Origin: Mageeibacillus sp. UBA5734
Lineage (GTDB): Bacteria > Bacillota > Clostridia > Saccharofermentanales > UBA5734
Direction of reading: 5' to 3'
DNA: 28,809 nt
Assembly (NCBI GenBank): GCA_002419365.1
Contig: DIGA01000114.1
Coordinates: 1 to 28,809, forward strand
Notes under the pieces: generated by a model
Told to the model about the DNA's origin: nothing
The model's database searches: none
The model's input: only the letters and a program-made list of their open reading frames with translations
In this document: one piece after another, positions 1 through 7,854 of the stretch
Numbering within the stretch: position 1 is the stretch's first letter
Layout: every line of letters begins with the position of its first letter
Program-made: the position numbers and the translations under genes

Positions 1-367
1 TTTTTTGTGGGTTTTGGTCTACACACATTCTACCACGTAGGGGATTCTTCTTTTAATTTACCACCGAGAACTACTTTACACTAACCTTCGGGGGTTGTTG
101 TCCTTGAATGTATTTTTTAAAGCAATTATTAAGGGCTCTTGCTCTTTATCTAATTCCGTGAAAAGCGGTGCAGAAACAGAAATATTGTATGTGACCACCC
201 AGCGCGCGAGTCCTGACCCCGAATCGTGCCATTTCCGCCGAACGTGTCACGCTTCACAGAATCACCTGACAACAAACCTTGCAACCACCATTCACGGCTC
301 CTGGGTGTACTTCTTTCTGCTTGATTGGTATGGAGCGGAAAGGGCTGCTAAACGGTGTCCGTCTTGC
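1..367. other. AT-rich gene-free left edge, possible mobile-element remnant
   Basis: No convincing gene lies between the window edge and the glpK stop codon. The first 200 bases are visibly richer in A and T than the rest of the window. They contain two loosely related motifs, TCTACACACATTCTACCAC near position 19 and AATTTACCACCGAGAACTAC near 56, which could be the worn end of an insertion sequence. This is an inference, because no transposase frame is visible. A 131-codon open frame starting at 95 runs into the antisense of glpK, has no ribosome binding site and resembles no family I know. Bases 231-285 are one copy of a dispersed repeat described separately. No clear terminator for glpK was found here. 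Confidence 0.5.
231..285 (+). repeat. Dispersed 55-bp repeat, copy 1
   Basis: This 55-bp stretch matches the reverse complement of 22226-22280 at 48 of 55 positions by hand alignment, without gaps. The shared core reads ATCACCTGACAACAAACC, preceded by an ATTTCC[G/T]CCGAACGTGTCA module. The upstream 214-250 segment is also similar, at about 70 percent, to the reverse complement of 22314-22350. Both copies lie in gene-free DNA, so they look like ends or fragments of the same mobile element. The family could not be identified with certainty. Confidence 0.75.
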
Positions 368-1891
368 TTAAGAATCCTCGCCGCTGCCGATGAGACGGGA
401 GGCTTCGACTGCCTTTTGCCAGCGTGCTCGCTGTTTGTCGCGGTGATTGCTGGATTCACCTGGCAGGAACATTTGTCCTTGCTGGCGTAATCCAGCGATC
501 GTGTCGAGGCTGGGCCAGAGTCCAAGGCCATAGCCGGCCAAGGCAGCTGCTCCGAACGCCGTTGTCTCGGTCATGACTGGACGGTCAACTGGAATCTGGC
601 TGACATCGGCCTGCAACTGCATCAGGAGGTCGCTGACTGATGCTCCACCATCGACACGCAAGGCCGGGATGTTGAATCCTGCTTCCTGCTGCATCAACTC
701 CAGGACATCCTGGCTCTGGTGGGCGATTGATTCCAGGACAGCGCGGGCGATGTGGGATCGGTTTGTACCTCGGGTGATACCGCAGATCAGGCCACGGGCA
801 TGCATATCCCAGTAAGGCGCACCCAGACCTGTAAAGGCCGGCACCACCTGGACCCCGGCGGAATCGGGTACAAGCGCCGCCAGACGATCGATCTCAGGTG
901 CACTTGCAATTAAGCCCAGCTCATCCCGTACCCACTGGATGGCAGAACCAGCGTTAAAAACACTGCCTTCGAGGGCGTACTGGAGACCGTTGCCCAGATC
1001 CCAGGCAACCGTTGCCAGCAAGCCATGCTGTGAGAAAACAGGCTGGCTACCGGTCTGCATCAGCATGAAACAACCTGTACCATACGTGTTTTTGGTCAGG
1101 CCCGGTGCAAAACAGGCCTGGCCAAACAAAGCAGCCTGCTGGTCGCCAGCCAGCCCAGCGAGCTTCAGTCCGCCCGGGACAAGCGATGGATCGATCACTC
1201 CAAAATGGCCGGCGGAGGGTACGATATGGGGCAGCATGGCCCGGGGGATGCCAAACACATCCAGCAAGTCGTCATCCCACTGCCCTGTCAATAGATTCAT
1301 CAGGAGGGTCCGAGAGGCATTGCTGACATCCGTGACGTGGCAGCGACCTGCCGTCAGTCGCCAGATCAGCCAGGTGTCAATGGTCCCGGCCAGGATCTCC
1401 CCCTGCTCAGCCCGCTGCTTCAAAGCCGGGTCCTGCTCAAACAACCACATCCACTTCGTTGCGCTGAAATAGGCGTCGAGAACCAGTCCGGTTTTTTGCC
1501 GGACCAAGTCGTCGTGCCCAGCTTCACGCAACCGGGTACAAATCTCGGCTGTCCGCCGGCATTGCCAGACAATAGCTGGGTAGACCGGTCGCCCCGTCTG
1601 GCGATCCCAGACGACAACAGTCTCGCGTTGGTTGGTGATCCCGACGCCGGCAATTTGCGCCGGTCCGATCGCGTATCGAGTCTCGAGCTGGTCCATGACC
1701 TCCAGAAGCGTATCCAGCTGACTGACGAATATCTCCTCCGGATCTTCCTCGACCCAGCCAGGCAGGGGATAGGATTGGGCGATAGATTTCTGGCTTGAGG
1801 CCAGCATCCGGCCTCTGGCATCAAAAGCCAGCGTCCGGGAACTGGTGGTCCCCTGGTCCAGCGTCAGCAAAACAGGCAATTCAAGCGTCAT
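368..1891 (-). CDS. glpK: Glycerol kinase
   Basis: ATP-dependent phosphorylation of glycerol to glycerol-3-phosphate in the cytoplasm, feeding phospholipid synthesis and glycolysis. The protein is a full-length FGGY carbohydrate kinase of 507 residues, close to the usual ~500. It has the N-terminal ATP-binding motif DQGTTSSR near residue 10, the GDQQAALFGQ segment and YGTGCFML in the middle, and a C-terminal VDGGASVSDLLMQ region. The ATG at 1891 is chosen because GGAGG lies 5 nt upstream and the kinase fold begins at once. An in-frame start at 1972 would add 27 residues foreign to the family. It stands alone: no glpF, glpD or glpP is adjacent, and spoVG upstream is closed off by a terminator. 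Confidence 0.96.
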   Translation of the reverse strand: MTLELPVLLTLDQGTTSSRTLAFDARGRMLASSQKSIAQSYPLPGWVEEDPEEIFVSQLDTLLEVMDQLETRYAIGPAQIAGVGITNQRETVVVWDRQTGRPVYPAIVWQCRRTAEICTRLREAGHDDLVRQKTGLVLDAYFSATKWMWLFEQDPALKQRAEQGEILAGTIDTWLIWRLTAGRCHVTDVSNASRTLLMNLLTGQWDDDLLDVFGIPRAMLPHIVPSAGHFGVIDPSLVPGGLKLAGLAGDQQAALFGQACFAPGLTKNTYGTGCFMLMQTGSQPVFSQHGLLATVAWDLGNGLQYALEGSVFNAGSAIQWVRDELGLIASAPEIDRLAALVPDSAGVQVVPAFTGLGAPYWDMHARGLICGITRGTNRSHIARAVLESIAHQSQDVLELMQQEAGFNIPALRVDGGASVSDLLMQLQADVSQIPVDRPVMTETTAFGAAALAGYGLGLWPSLDTIAGLRQQGQMFLPGESSNHRDKQRARWQKAVEASRLIGSGEDS

Positions 1892-1952
1892 GTCATCCTC
1901 CGGTCTGGTCATGTTCTGTAGTAAGTCAGGGACTCGCCAGTCGTACGCACTG

Positions 1953-1991
1953 GAAAAGACCCGCCAGGTCATGTACGCATCCGGCGGGTCT
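1953..1991 (-). terminator. Rho-independent terminator after spoVG
   Basis: The stem AGACCCGCC (1957-1965) pairs with GGCGGGTCT (1983-1991). Read on the minus strand it is followed by TTTTCC. It lies between the spoVG stop codon and glpK and should separate the two transcripts. Confidence 0.8.
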
Positions 1992-2055
1992 CAAGCACGT
2001 CTGTGTGTCACAATACTCCAGTTGTCAACCTCCAATAGATCTTGCAGGATCAGAT

Positions 2056-2373
2056 TCAGTCGAGTGCTTCACCCGGTTCATGCAGCATGGCCTGCTCAGC
2101 AGCCTGGGACTCTGCCAGTTCCAGTGCCTCAAAGTACTTTTTGAGAACCTCGCTGGAAAGTCGTTCTCTGAATTCGGAATTGATCGGGTGGACGATGTCC
2201 TTGAATTCGCCATCCTGCGTTTTGCGGCTGGGCATGGCGATAAAATAACCGTTGGTTCCCTCAATAACTTTGATATCATGGACGACAAAGGAATTGTCGA
2301 AGGTAACAGAGACAATGGCTTTCATTTTACCCTCGCTGCCCATTTTACGAATGGTAATGCTTGTGATATCCAT
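2056..2373 (-). CDS. spoVG: Septation/sporulation regulator SpoVG
   Basis: SpoVG is a small nucleic-acid-binding regulator, first known from sporulation and asymmetric septation in Bacillus and later shown to bind DNA and RNA in other Gram-positive bacteria. The 105-residue protein spans the whole family: MDITSITIRKM start, the conserved VVHDIKVIEG segment, FIAMPSRK near residues 45-52 and DIVHPI near 60. The ATG has GGAGGAA 5-8 nt upstream. Its presence alone does not prove sporulation, since non-sporulating Bacillota also carry it. The gene is divergent from murC and has its own promoter and terminator. Confidence 0.97.
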   Translation of the reverse strand: MDITSITIRKMGSEGKMKAIVSVTFDNSFVVHDIKVIEGTNGYFIAMPSRKTQDGEFKDIVHPINSEFRERLSSEVLKKYFEALELAESQAAEQAMLHEPGEALD

Positions 2374-2446
2374 GTCGATTCCTCCATTCTTGTTGTGTCC
2401 TGTCAGCCAGAAACACCGCTGATTCCATCAGCGTTTTACACAAATT

Positions 2447-2476
2447 ATTATACCATCTCCTAAAAATAATGAACAA
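2447..2476 (-). promoter_or_regulatory. Probable sigma-A promoter of spoVG with 5' leader hairpin
   Basis: On the minus strand a perfect TATAAT (2447-2452) lies 18 bp from TTGTTC (2471-2476). The predicted transcript begins near 2440 and almost immediately enters a hairpin, CGCTGAT/ATCAGCG (2417-2433, loop TCC), upstream of the ribosome binding site. The sigma-H -35/-10 pattern of Bacillus spoVG was looked for and not seen. Confidence 0.6.
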
Positions 2477-2606
2477 TATGCTATATTGGCATTTAACTGT
2501 CTGAATCTTGCGGGGGTGCTTCAGGACAGGGCTCACCTGGCATGGCGATTCGGTCAGAACTATGATAGGATGTCGTAAGATTCCAGGTGCAAGGAGTGCA
2601 TTTTCC

Positions 2607-4049
2607 ATGATTGATTCAGGACTTTCAAACATCCCGGAACTTTCATCTGGTTCCAGGATTTTTTTCATAGGCATTGGCGGCATCAGCATGAGCGGGCTTG
2701 CGGAAATCGCCCAGGCTTTGGGCTATGAGATCGCTGGTTCCGATCGCCAGGCCAGTGAGCGGACCCATTATCTTGAGCAGCATGGCATGCGCGTGTTTGC
2801 AGGACACAAAGCTGAGCAACTGCTTGATTTCAAGCCTGACCTCGTCGTCCACACGGCAGCCATTCCAACGGAAAATCCTGAACTGGCCGCTGCCAGGGCA
2901 GCCCGTATCCCAACCGTCGACCGGGCAGCGTTCCTCGGCTGGATCAACCGGCGTTTCAACCAGGTCATCAACATCGCCGGCACCCATGGCAAAACAACCA
3001 CAACGGCCATGTGCTCCCTGATCCTGATCGAAGCTGGTGCAGATCCCACCGTACATCTGGGTGCCGAACTCCGGGATTTCCAGACGACAGTCCGGCTGGG
3101 TGATCCACACAAACTGATGGTCTCGGAAGCCTGTGAGTACCAGAACAGTTTCCTCAAATTCTATTCCACGGTCGCGGCTATCCTGAACATTGATTATGAC
3201 CATGTCGATTGTTTCGCCAACGTATCAGAAGTGATCGATGTGTTCACGACCTTTGCTGACCAGCTGCCGGATGGCGGTCATCTGGTGGTACCCGCGTTCG
3301 ATCCTCATGTCAGGGCCATGCTCCAACGCCTGTCTGAACGCCGCGCCGTGCAGCAGCGTCCGATGCCCACGTTGCACGCCTTTGGTCTCGAAGGTGACAC
3401 AGCAGACTGGCAGGCCCGCAACCTCAAGTTCATCGATGGGCTGCCCCAGTTCGATGTCTACTACCTGGACCAGTTTTACACCCATCTTGAATTAAACATC
3501 CCGGGCCGCCACAATGTCGCCAATGCCATGGCCGCGATTGCGTGTGCCCATCTGTGCGGCGGAACACCCGAGGCAGCAGCAACTGCCCTGAACCACTTCC
3601 AAGGTGCCGAGGGCCGCTTCACCCGCACTGGCACCTACCGGGGTGCCCAGGTTATCGCTGACTATGCCCATCATCCAGCCGCTGCCCGGGCAACCCTCGC
3701 TGCGGCTGCAACCATTCCTCACAATCATACCTGGGTTGTCTTCCAGCCTCTGACCTTCAGCCGGACCGAGATCCTGTTTGATGAATTTGTCGATGCACTC
3801 AAGGATTGCGAATGGGTCATTTTCGCCGAAATTTTCAGCGACCGCGAGACACGGCGGGACTATGTCAGCTCACGCCAGCTGGCGGATAAAATCAATCAGC
3901 TGGGCGGCAACGCCCAGTTCGGCAAGGACTTTGCCGAGATCAAGGCGGAACTGGACAAAAGGGTCGGCCCCGGCGACCTGATCCTGGTCCTGGGTCCGGA
4001 GGACATCCGCAGTCTGGCCGACCAGCTGACGGGACGCACGCATCACTAA
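2607..4049 (+). CDS. murC: UDP-N-acetylmuramate--L-alanine ligase
   Basis: ATP-dependent addition of L-alanine to UDP-MurNAc, the first amino-acid step of peptidoglycan precursor synthesis in the cytoplasm. The 480-residue protein has the three Mur ligase domains: an N-terminal Rossmann domain with GIGGISMSGLAEI near residue 22, the ATP-binding P-loop GTHGKTTTT at 125-133, the central metal/substrate region, and a C-terminal domain opening with DYAHHPAAARATL. The YAHHP signature separates MurC from MurD, MurE and MurF. The ATG at 2607 has AAGGAG 10 nt upstream. An earlier in-frame ATG at 2508 would add 33 residues with no family match. It is divergent from spoVG and converges on ftsH. Confidence 0.97.
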   Translation: MIDSGLSNIPELSSGSRIFFIGIGGISMSGLAEIAQALGYEIAGSDRQASERTHYLEQHGMRVFAGHKAEQLLDFKPDLVVHTAAIPTENPELAAARAARIPTVDRAAFLGWINRRFNQVINIAGTHGKTTTTAMCSLILIEAGADPTVHLGAELRDFQTTVRLGDPHKLMVSEACEYQNSFLKFYSTVAAILNIDYDHVDCFANVSEVIDVFTTFADQLPDGGHLVVPAFDPHVRAMLQRLSERRAVQQRPMPTLHAFGLEGDTADWQARNLKFIDGLPQFDVYYLDQFYTHLELNIPGRHNVANAMAAIACAHLCGGTPEAAATALNHFQGAEGRFTRTGTYRGAQVIADYAHHPAAARATLAAAATIPHNHTWVVFQPLTFSRTEILFDEFVDALKDCEWVIFAEIFSDRETRRDYVSSRQLADKINQLGGNAQFGKDFAEIKAELDKRVGPGDLILVLGPEDIRSLADQLTGRTHH

Positions 4050-4067
4050 AAACTGGTCTGCCTCGTA

Positions 4068-4101
4068 TTTCAACTGAGTCTTCGCTTTCAATTGAGTCTT
4101 C
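4068..4101. repeat. Short imperfect direct repeat after murC
   Basis: TTTCAACTGAGTCTTC (4068-4083) and TTTCAATTGAGTCTTC (4086-4101) differ at one base and lie side by side between the murC stop codon and the terminator. No function is evident; it is probably replication slippage. Confidence 0.6.
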
Positions 4102-4136
4102 AGCCAGTAGGACAGTCACCAAACCATGACAATTAA

Positions 4137-4178
4137 AAAACCCCGGCTTCCTGATGCAATCAAGGCAGCCGGGGTTTT
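4137..4178. terminator. Bidirectional terminator between murC and ftsH
   Basis: AAAACCCCGGC (4137-4147) pairs perfectly with GCCGGGGTTTT (4168-4178). The A/T flanks give a U-run in either direction, so the element can end murC transcripts from the left and the long ftsH operon from the right. Confidence 0.9.
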
Positions 4179-4203
4179 GCTTAGTTGTTCTGGCAAACCA
4201 GAC

Positions 4204-6159
4204 TCAGAGATCGATGGTATCAGCCTGCGCTTCCGGTTGGTCAGGCTCGGGCTGGGTGGCAGCAGGAAGCGGTTCAGATGGCGTTTCTGCCTCGACCTTG
4301 GCCGGTGTGCTGGACTGTGGCAGGGGGCGGATGTCCGGCATATAGCTCTGGACCAGGGCTTCAAACTCGTTGCCTTCGATTTTTTCTTTTTCCAGCAAGG
4401 TCTCAGCCAGAGCGTCCAGGAGTGCCCGCGCTTCGCGCAGGAGCTTCAGGACATCGGCATAAGCCGAGTCTATGATCGTTTTGACCTCATCATCGATGAT
4501 GCCGGCCAGCTTTTCGCTGTAATTCTGGACATGGCCATAATCCTTGCCCAGGAAGACTTCGCCTTCGCTGCCGAATACCAGGTTGCCCAGCTTTTCGCTC
4601 ATGCCGTATTTCGTGATCATGTCACGGGCAATGCTGTTGCAGCTCTGCAGGTCGGAGGAGGCGCCCGTGCTGATTTCACCAAAGGCCAGTTCTTCTGCTG
4701 CCCGGCCACCGAGGGCGATCTTGATCGCGGCGACCAGATGGCTGCGGGTGGCGTAGTAGGTGTCCTCATGCGGCTTGTGCGCCGTATAGCCGCCGGCACC
4801 ACCAGCCGGGATAATCGAGACACGCTCGACCTTGTCCGTCTCGGAAACCGTGCGCAAGACAATGGCATGGCCGGCTTCGTGGTAGGCTGTCAGGCGGCGT
4901 TCCTTTTCGCTGATGATGCGGCTCTTTTTCTCCGGGCCGATCATGACTTTGAACACCGCTTCGGAGATGTCTTCATATTTGATGACGGTCTCGCCTTTGC
5001 GGGCAGCCAGCAAGGCTGCTTCATTCAAGAGGTTGGCCAGGTCGGCACCGGTGAAGCCAGGGGTGATCTTGGCGATTTCACGCAGGTCAATCGCGGCATC
5101 GAGTGGCTTGCCTCTGGCATGGACTTTGAGAATTTCTTCACGGCCCTTGATGTCGGGGCGCATGACCGTGACACGGCGGTCGAAGCGGCCGGGTCGCAGC
5201 AGGGCCGGGTCGAGGATGTCCGGACGATTGGTAGCCGCCATGATGATGACGCCTTCGTTAGGGCCGAAACCGTCCATCTCAACCAGCAGCTGATTGAGGG
5301 TCTGTTCACGTTCGTCATGGCCACCGCCCAGGCCGGCACCACGATGGCGACCGACCGCGTCGATTTCGTCGATGAAAATGATGCAGGGCGAGTTTTTCTT
5401 GGCCGTATCGAACAGGTCGCGTACGCGGGAGGCACCGACACCGACAAACATTTCGACGAAATCGGAACCGCTGATTGAAAAGAATGGCACACCGGCTTCA
5501 CCGGCGACCGCTTTGGCCAGCAGCGTTTTACCGGTACCGGGAGAACCGACCAGCAAGATGCCGCGCGGAATCTTGGCCCCGATTTCGGAATATTTCTTGG
5601 GATTTTTCAGGAAGTCGACAATTTCCTTGAGCTCTTCTTTTTCTTCGTCGGCACCGGCCACATCTTGGAACGTGACTTTGTTTTTCGTCGGGTCATTGAG
5701 CTTGGCCCGGCTGCGGCCAAAGGTCATGGCATTTTTGCCATCACCGGCCTGGCGGCTGTAGCTGAACCAGATGAAGGCCCCCATGCCGACGATCATGACG
5801 AGGATCAGGATGATGTTGGCCCAGGCGGTGAAATCAGTCGGTTCCGTGTAGTCAAATGACTGGATCTTGCCATTTGCCTTGGCGTCCTCGAGGACGGTAT
5901 AGACATCCGGCATCCACATCGGCGAAATTTGCTTGGTATAGATCGACGGAGGGCCCGATTCCGAAGTTTCCGTGACTTCCAGTGTGTAGCCGTTGACCAC
6001 CACCTCGCTCACTGTCCCGGAGTCGATTTTCGCAATCAGGTCAGACAGGGAGATGGTCTGGGGCTGGGTCAGCCGTGACATGGTCATCGAGATGACAATG
6101 ATCACAACCAGCAGCACGAGGTAGAACGACATGCCGCTCATCGATTTCTTGGGATTCAT
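4204..6159 (-). CDS. ftsH: ATP-dependent zinc metalloprotease FtsH
   Basis: Membrane-anchored hexameric AAA+ protease that degrades damaged membrane proteins and regulatory proteins. The 651-residue protein has two membrane segments (about residues 11-27 and 113-133) around an extracytoplasmic domain. Then come the AAA module with Walker A GSPGTGKT (205-212), Walker B IIFIDEID (260-267) and the second region of homology with RPGRFDR near 322-328, and the M41 peptidase domain with zinc site HEAGH (427-431) and a downstream Asp near 503. The C-terminal 40 residues are a Pro/Glu-rich tail. The start has AGGAGG upstream. It follows hpt by 11 nt and is the last gene of the rplI-dnaB-tilS-hpt-ftsH group. 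The tilS-hpt-ftsH order is classical in Bacillota. Confidence 0.98.
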   Translation of the reverse strand: MNPKKSMSGMSFYLVLLVVIIVISMTMSRLTQPQTISLSDLIAKIDSGTVSEVVVNGYTLEVTETSESGPPSIYTKQISPMWMPDVYTVLEDAKANGKIQSFDYTEPTDFTAWANIILILVMIVGMGAFIWFSYSRQAGDGKNAMTFGRSRAKLNDPTKNKVTFQDVAGADEEKEELKEIVDFLKNPKKYSEIGAKIPRGILLVGSPGTGKTLLAKAVAGEAGVPFFSISGSDFVEMFVGVGASRVRDLFDTAKKNSPCIIFIDEIDAVGRHRGAGLGGGHDEREQTLNQLLVEMDGFGPNEGVIIMAATNRPDILDPALLRPGRFDRRVTVMRPDIKGREEILKVHARGKPLDAAIDLREIAKITPGFTGADLANLLNEAALLAARKGETVIKYEDISEAVFKVMIGPEKKSRIISEKERRLTAYHEAGHAIVLRTVSETDKVERVSIIPAGGAGGYTAHKPHEDTYYATRSHLVAAIKIALGGRAAEELAFGEISTGASSDLQSCNSIARDMITKYGMSEKLGNLVFGSEGEVFLGKDYGHVQNYSEKLAGIIDDEVKTIIDSAYADVLKLLREARALLDALAETLLEKEKIEGNEFEALVQSYMPDIRPLPQSSTPAKVEAETPSEPLPAATQPEPDQPEAQADTIDL

Positions 6160-6170
6160 CAGGTTCCTCC

Positions 6171-6701
6171 TTAGTTGTCATCCCCCAGGACAGAGACGTC
6201 CGGGAGATTTCGGTATTTGCCGTCGAAGTCCAGGCCATAGCCGACGATGAATTCGTCCGGGATCTGGAGGCCTGTATACTCGACCAATATTTCGACTTTG
6301 CGCCGGTCCGGTTTGTCAAAAGCGGTGCACAGGGCGATGCTGGCAGGATTCCTGGTGCTGAGAAGCTCACGCAAATGCTTCAGGGTCAATCCGGTGTCAA
6401 CGATATCCTCGACCACGATGATGTGCTTGCCGGTGATGTCCGTGTCGAGATCCTTGGTGATGCGAACGACACCGGACGTGCGGGTGCCACTGCCATAACT
6501 GGAAACGGACATGAAATCGATCCGGCAGGGCACGCCGATGTAGCGGGCCAGGTCCGACATGAAAATGAAAGCGCCCTTTAAAACACCGATCAGGATAATC
6601 TCCTTGCCGGCATAATCGTGTGTGATCTGTTCACCCAGACGGCGGCACATCTGGTCGATTTCCGCACGGGAGATCAGGACACGTTTGATGGTTTTACTCA
6701 T
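6171..6701 (-). CDS. hpt: Hypoxanthine phosphoribosyltransferase
   Basis: Purine salvage enzyme that transfers phosphoribose from PRPP to hypoxanthine or guanine, giving IMP or GMP. The 176-residue protein has the PRPP-binding signature VVEDIVDTGLT at 96-106, the LKGAFIFMSDL loop near 41-51, SSYGSGTRTSG near 67-77 and the C-terminal purine-contacting segment beginning DEFIVGYGLD. AGGAGG precedes the ATG. It lies between tilS and ftsH, the conserved arrangement in Bacillota, where Hpt has been linked to FtsH and TilS expression. Length and motifs are normal. Confidence 0.97.
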   Translation of the reverse strand: MSKTIKRVLISRAEIDQMCRRLGEQITHDYAGKEIILIGVLKGAFIFMSDLARYIGVPCRIDFMSVSSYGSGTRTSGVVRITKDLDTDITGKHIIVVEDIVDTGLTLKHLRELLSTRNPASIALCTAFDKPDRRKVEILVEYTGLQIPDEFIVGYGLDFDGKYRNLPDVSVLGDDN

Positions 6702-6737
6702 GGCTCGTTAGGCCTCCTGGTTTTTAGTTCCCAAATA

Positions 6738-7832
6738 TTATAGCAGTCTGTCATCCTGAATTCGTGTTTCAAAGGCAACTTTATGTAAAGAATTTATGTC
6801 CGATGATCGTTTTTTCGTCTGTGAGAAACGAACAATCGGCCCGGACAGGTCCATGACGACCCCTGAAGGCCAGTCCAGATGGCCACGTGGCCGCTTTTCA
6901 AGGATCAGGTCCCGGGCCAGTTTCAAGTGTCGCCATTCGATGTCACGGTCCAGGCCACTGACCTCGCGCCAGCACAGCCGCAACACACGATGCTGGATGG
7001 CTGGGTGCTGCCTGTGGAACAGGGTGCGATCCAGCTGGACCAAGGTCAGGCCCTGGTCATCGATTGAGGCGGACCCTGGTATCTGGATTTGGGCCAAAGC
7101 CTGAAATGCGATCCTGGCCTGTTCGTTCAAAAACGATTCATCTTCGCGGACAAGATCGGACATTCGTGCCAGACCAGCAGACGGATCAAAACCAAGGACA
7201 TCTTGCCAGATGGGCAGAAGGGTCTGGCGCAGGCGGTTTCTCAGGGTGAACGGGTCCTCGTTGGTAGGATCGAGATGAAAGGGCACCGCCTGGGATGCCA
7301 GATAGTCCAGAATCTCCTGGCGCCGGATGCCCAGCAGTGGCCGGATGAAAGGACCATTGCCAGGCGCCATGCCGGTCAGACCAGCCAGTCCGCAGCCGCG
7401 GCCCAGATGGAGCAGGATGGTTTCCGCCTGGTCGTCGAGATGATGGGCCAGTGCGATCCGCACGGCCTTGAGGTCGCTTTGCTCTATTTGCCATTGCTGG
7501 ACGCAATCCGCAAAGAATTGATGGCGGCACAGGCGGCCGGCAGCTTCCAGGCCCAAGCCATGCTGACTGGCAAAAGCGGCCACATCGACTGATTGCGAGA
7601 CAAAATCTATGGCGTGGGACTGGCAATATATCCGGACCAGCCGCTCATCGGCATCGCAATCACCGGGACGGAGCTGGTGGTTGAGATGGGCCACCCGGAG
7701 CGGGAAAAGGTCCATCTGGTGCAAAAGATGAAGCAAAGCCATCGAATCAGGGCCGCCGGAAACACCGACCAGGACACCACAGCCAGCCGGAACCAGTGCC
7801 TGCTGCTCGATCGCCAGCAAGATGCGGTCCAT
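6738..7832 (-). CDS. tilS: tRNA(Ile)-lysidine synthase
   Basis: Modifies C34 of the CAU-anticodon isoleucine tRNA to lysidine, so that it reads AUA and is charged with Ile. The N-terminal PP-loop ATPase motif SGGPDS is at residues 25-30 of the 364-residue form. The conserved HLNHQLRP, ALAHHLDDQAET and NxxTLRNRLR-like segments follow. The start is uncertain. The ATG at 7832 gives the N-terminus typical of the family but has no clear Shine-Dalgarno sequence. An ATG at 7892 (20 residues longer, AGCAGG just upstream) would overlap the dnaB end and allow translational coupling. The C-terminal region is shorter than in many TilS proteins of ~430-470 residues. It sits between dnaB and hpt. Confidence 0.93.
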   Translation of the reverse strand: MDRILLAIEQQALVPAGCGVLVGVSGGPDSMALLHLLHQMDLFPLRVAHLNHQLRPGDCDADERLVRIYCQSHAIDFVSQSVDVAAFASQHGLGLEAAGRLCRHQFFADCVQQWQIEQSDLKAVRIALAHHLDDQAETILLHLGRGCGLAGLTGMAPGNGPFIRPLLGIRRQEILDYLASQAVPFHLDPTNEDPFTLRNRLRQTLLPIWQDVLGFDPSAGLARMSDLVREDESFLNEQARIAFQALAQIQIPGSASIDDQGLTLVQLDRTLFHRQHPAIQHRVLRLCWREVSGLDRDIEWRHLKLARDLILEKRPRGHLDWPSGVVMDLSGPIVRFSQTKKRSSDINSLHKVAFETRIQDDRLL

Positions 7833-7854
7833 CAGGGTGGGATGATTCGGAGCC

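Noticed and set aside
95..490. 131-codon plus-strand frame at the left edge
   Set aside because: It crosses the dispersed repeat and the glpK 3' end, lacks a ribosome binding site and has no recognisable domain.
2447..2476. Sigma-H promoter for spoVG
   Set aside because: The expected AGGA-type -35 and GAAT-type -10 were not found at correct spacing, while a sigma-A TATAAT is present.
4126..5478. 450-codon open frame on the plus strand
   Set aside because: It lies antisense to ftsH, whose motifs are complete, and is an effect of the G+C-rich third codon positions.
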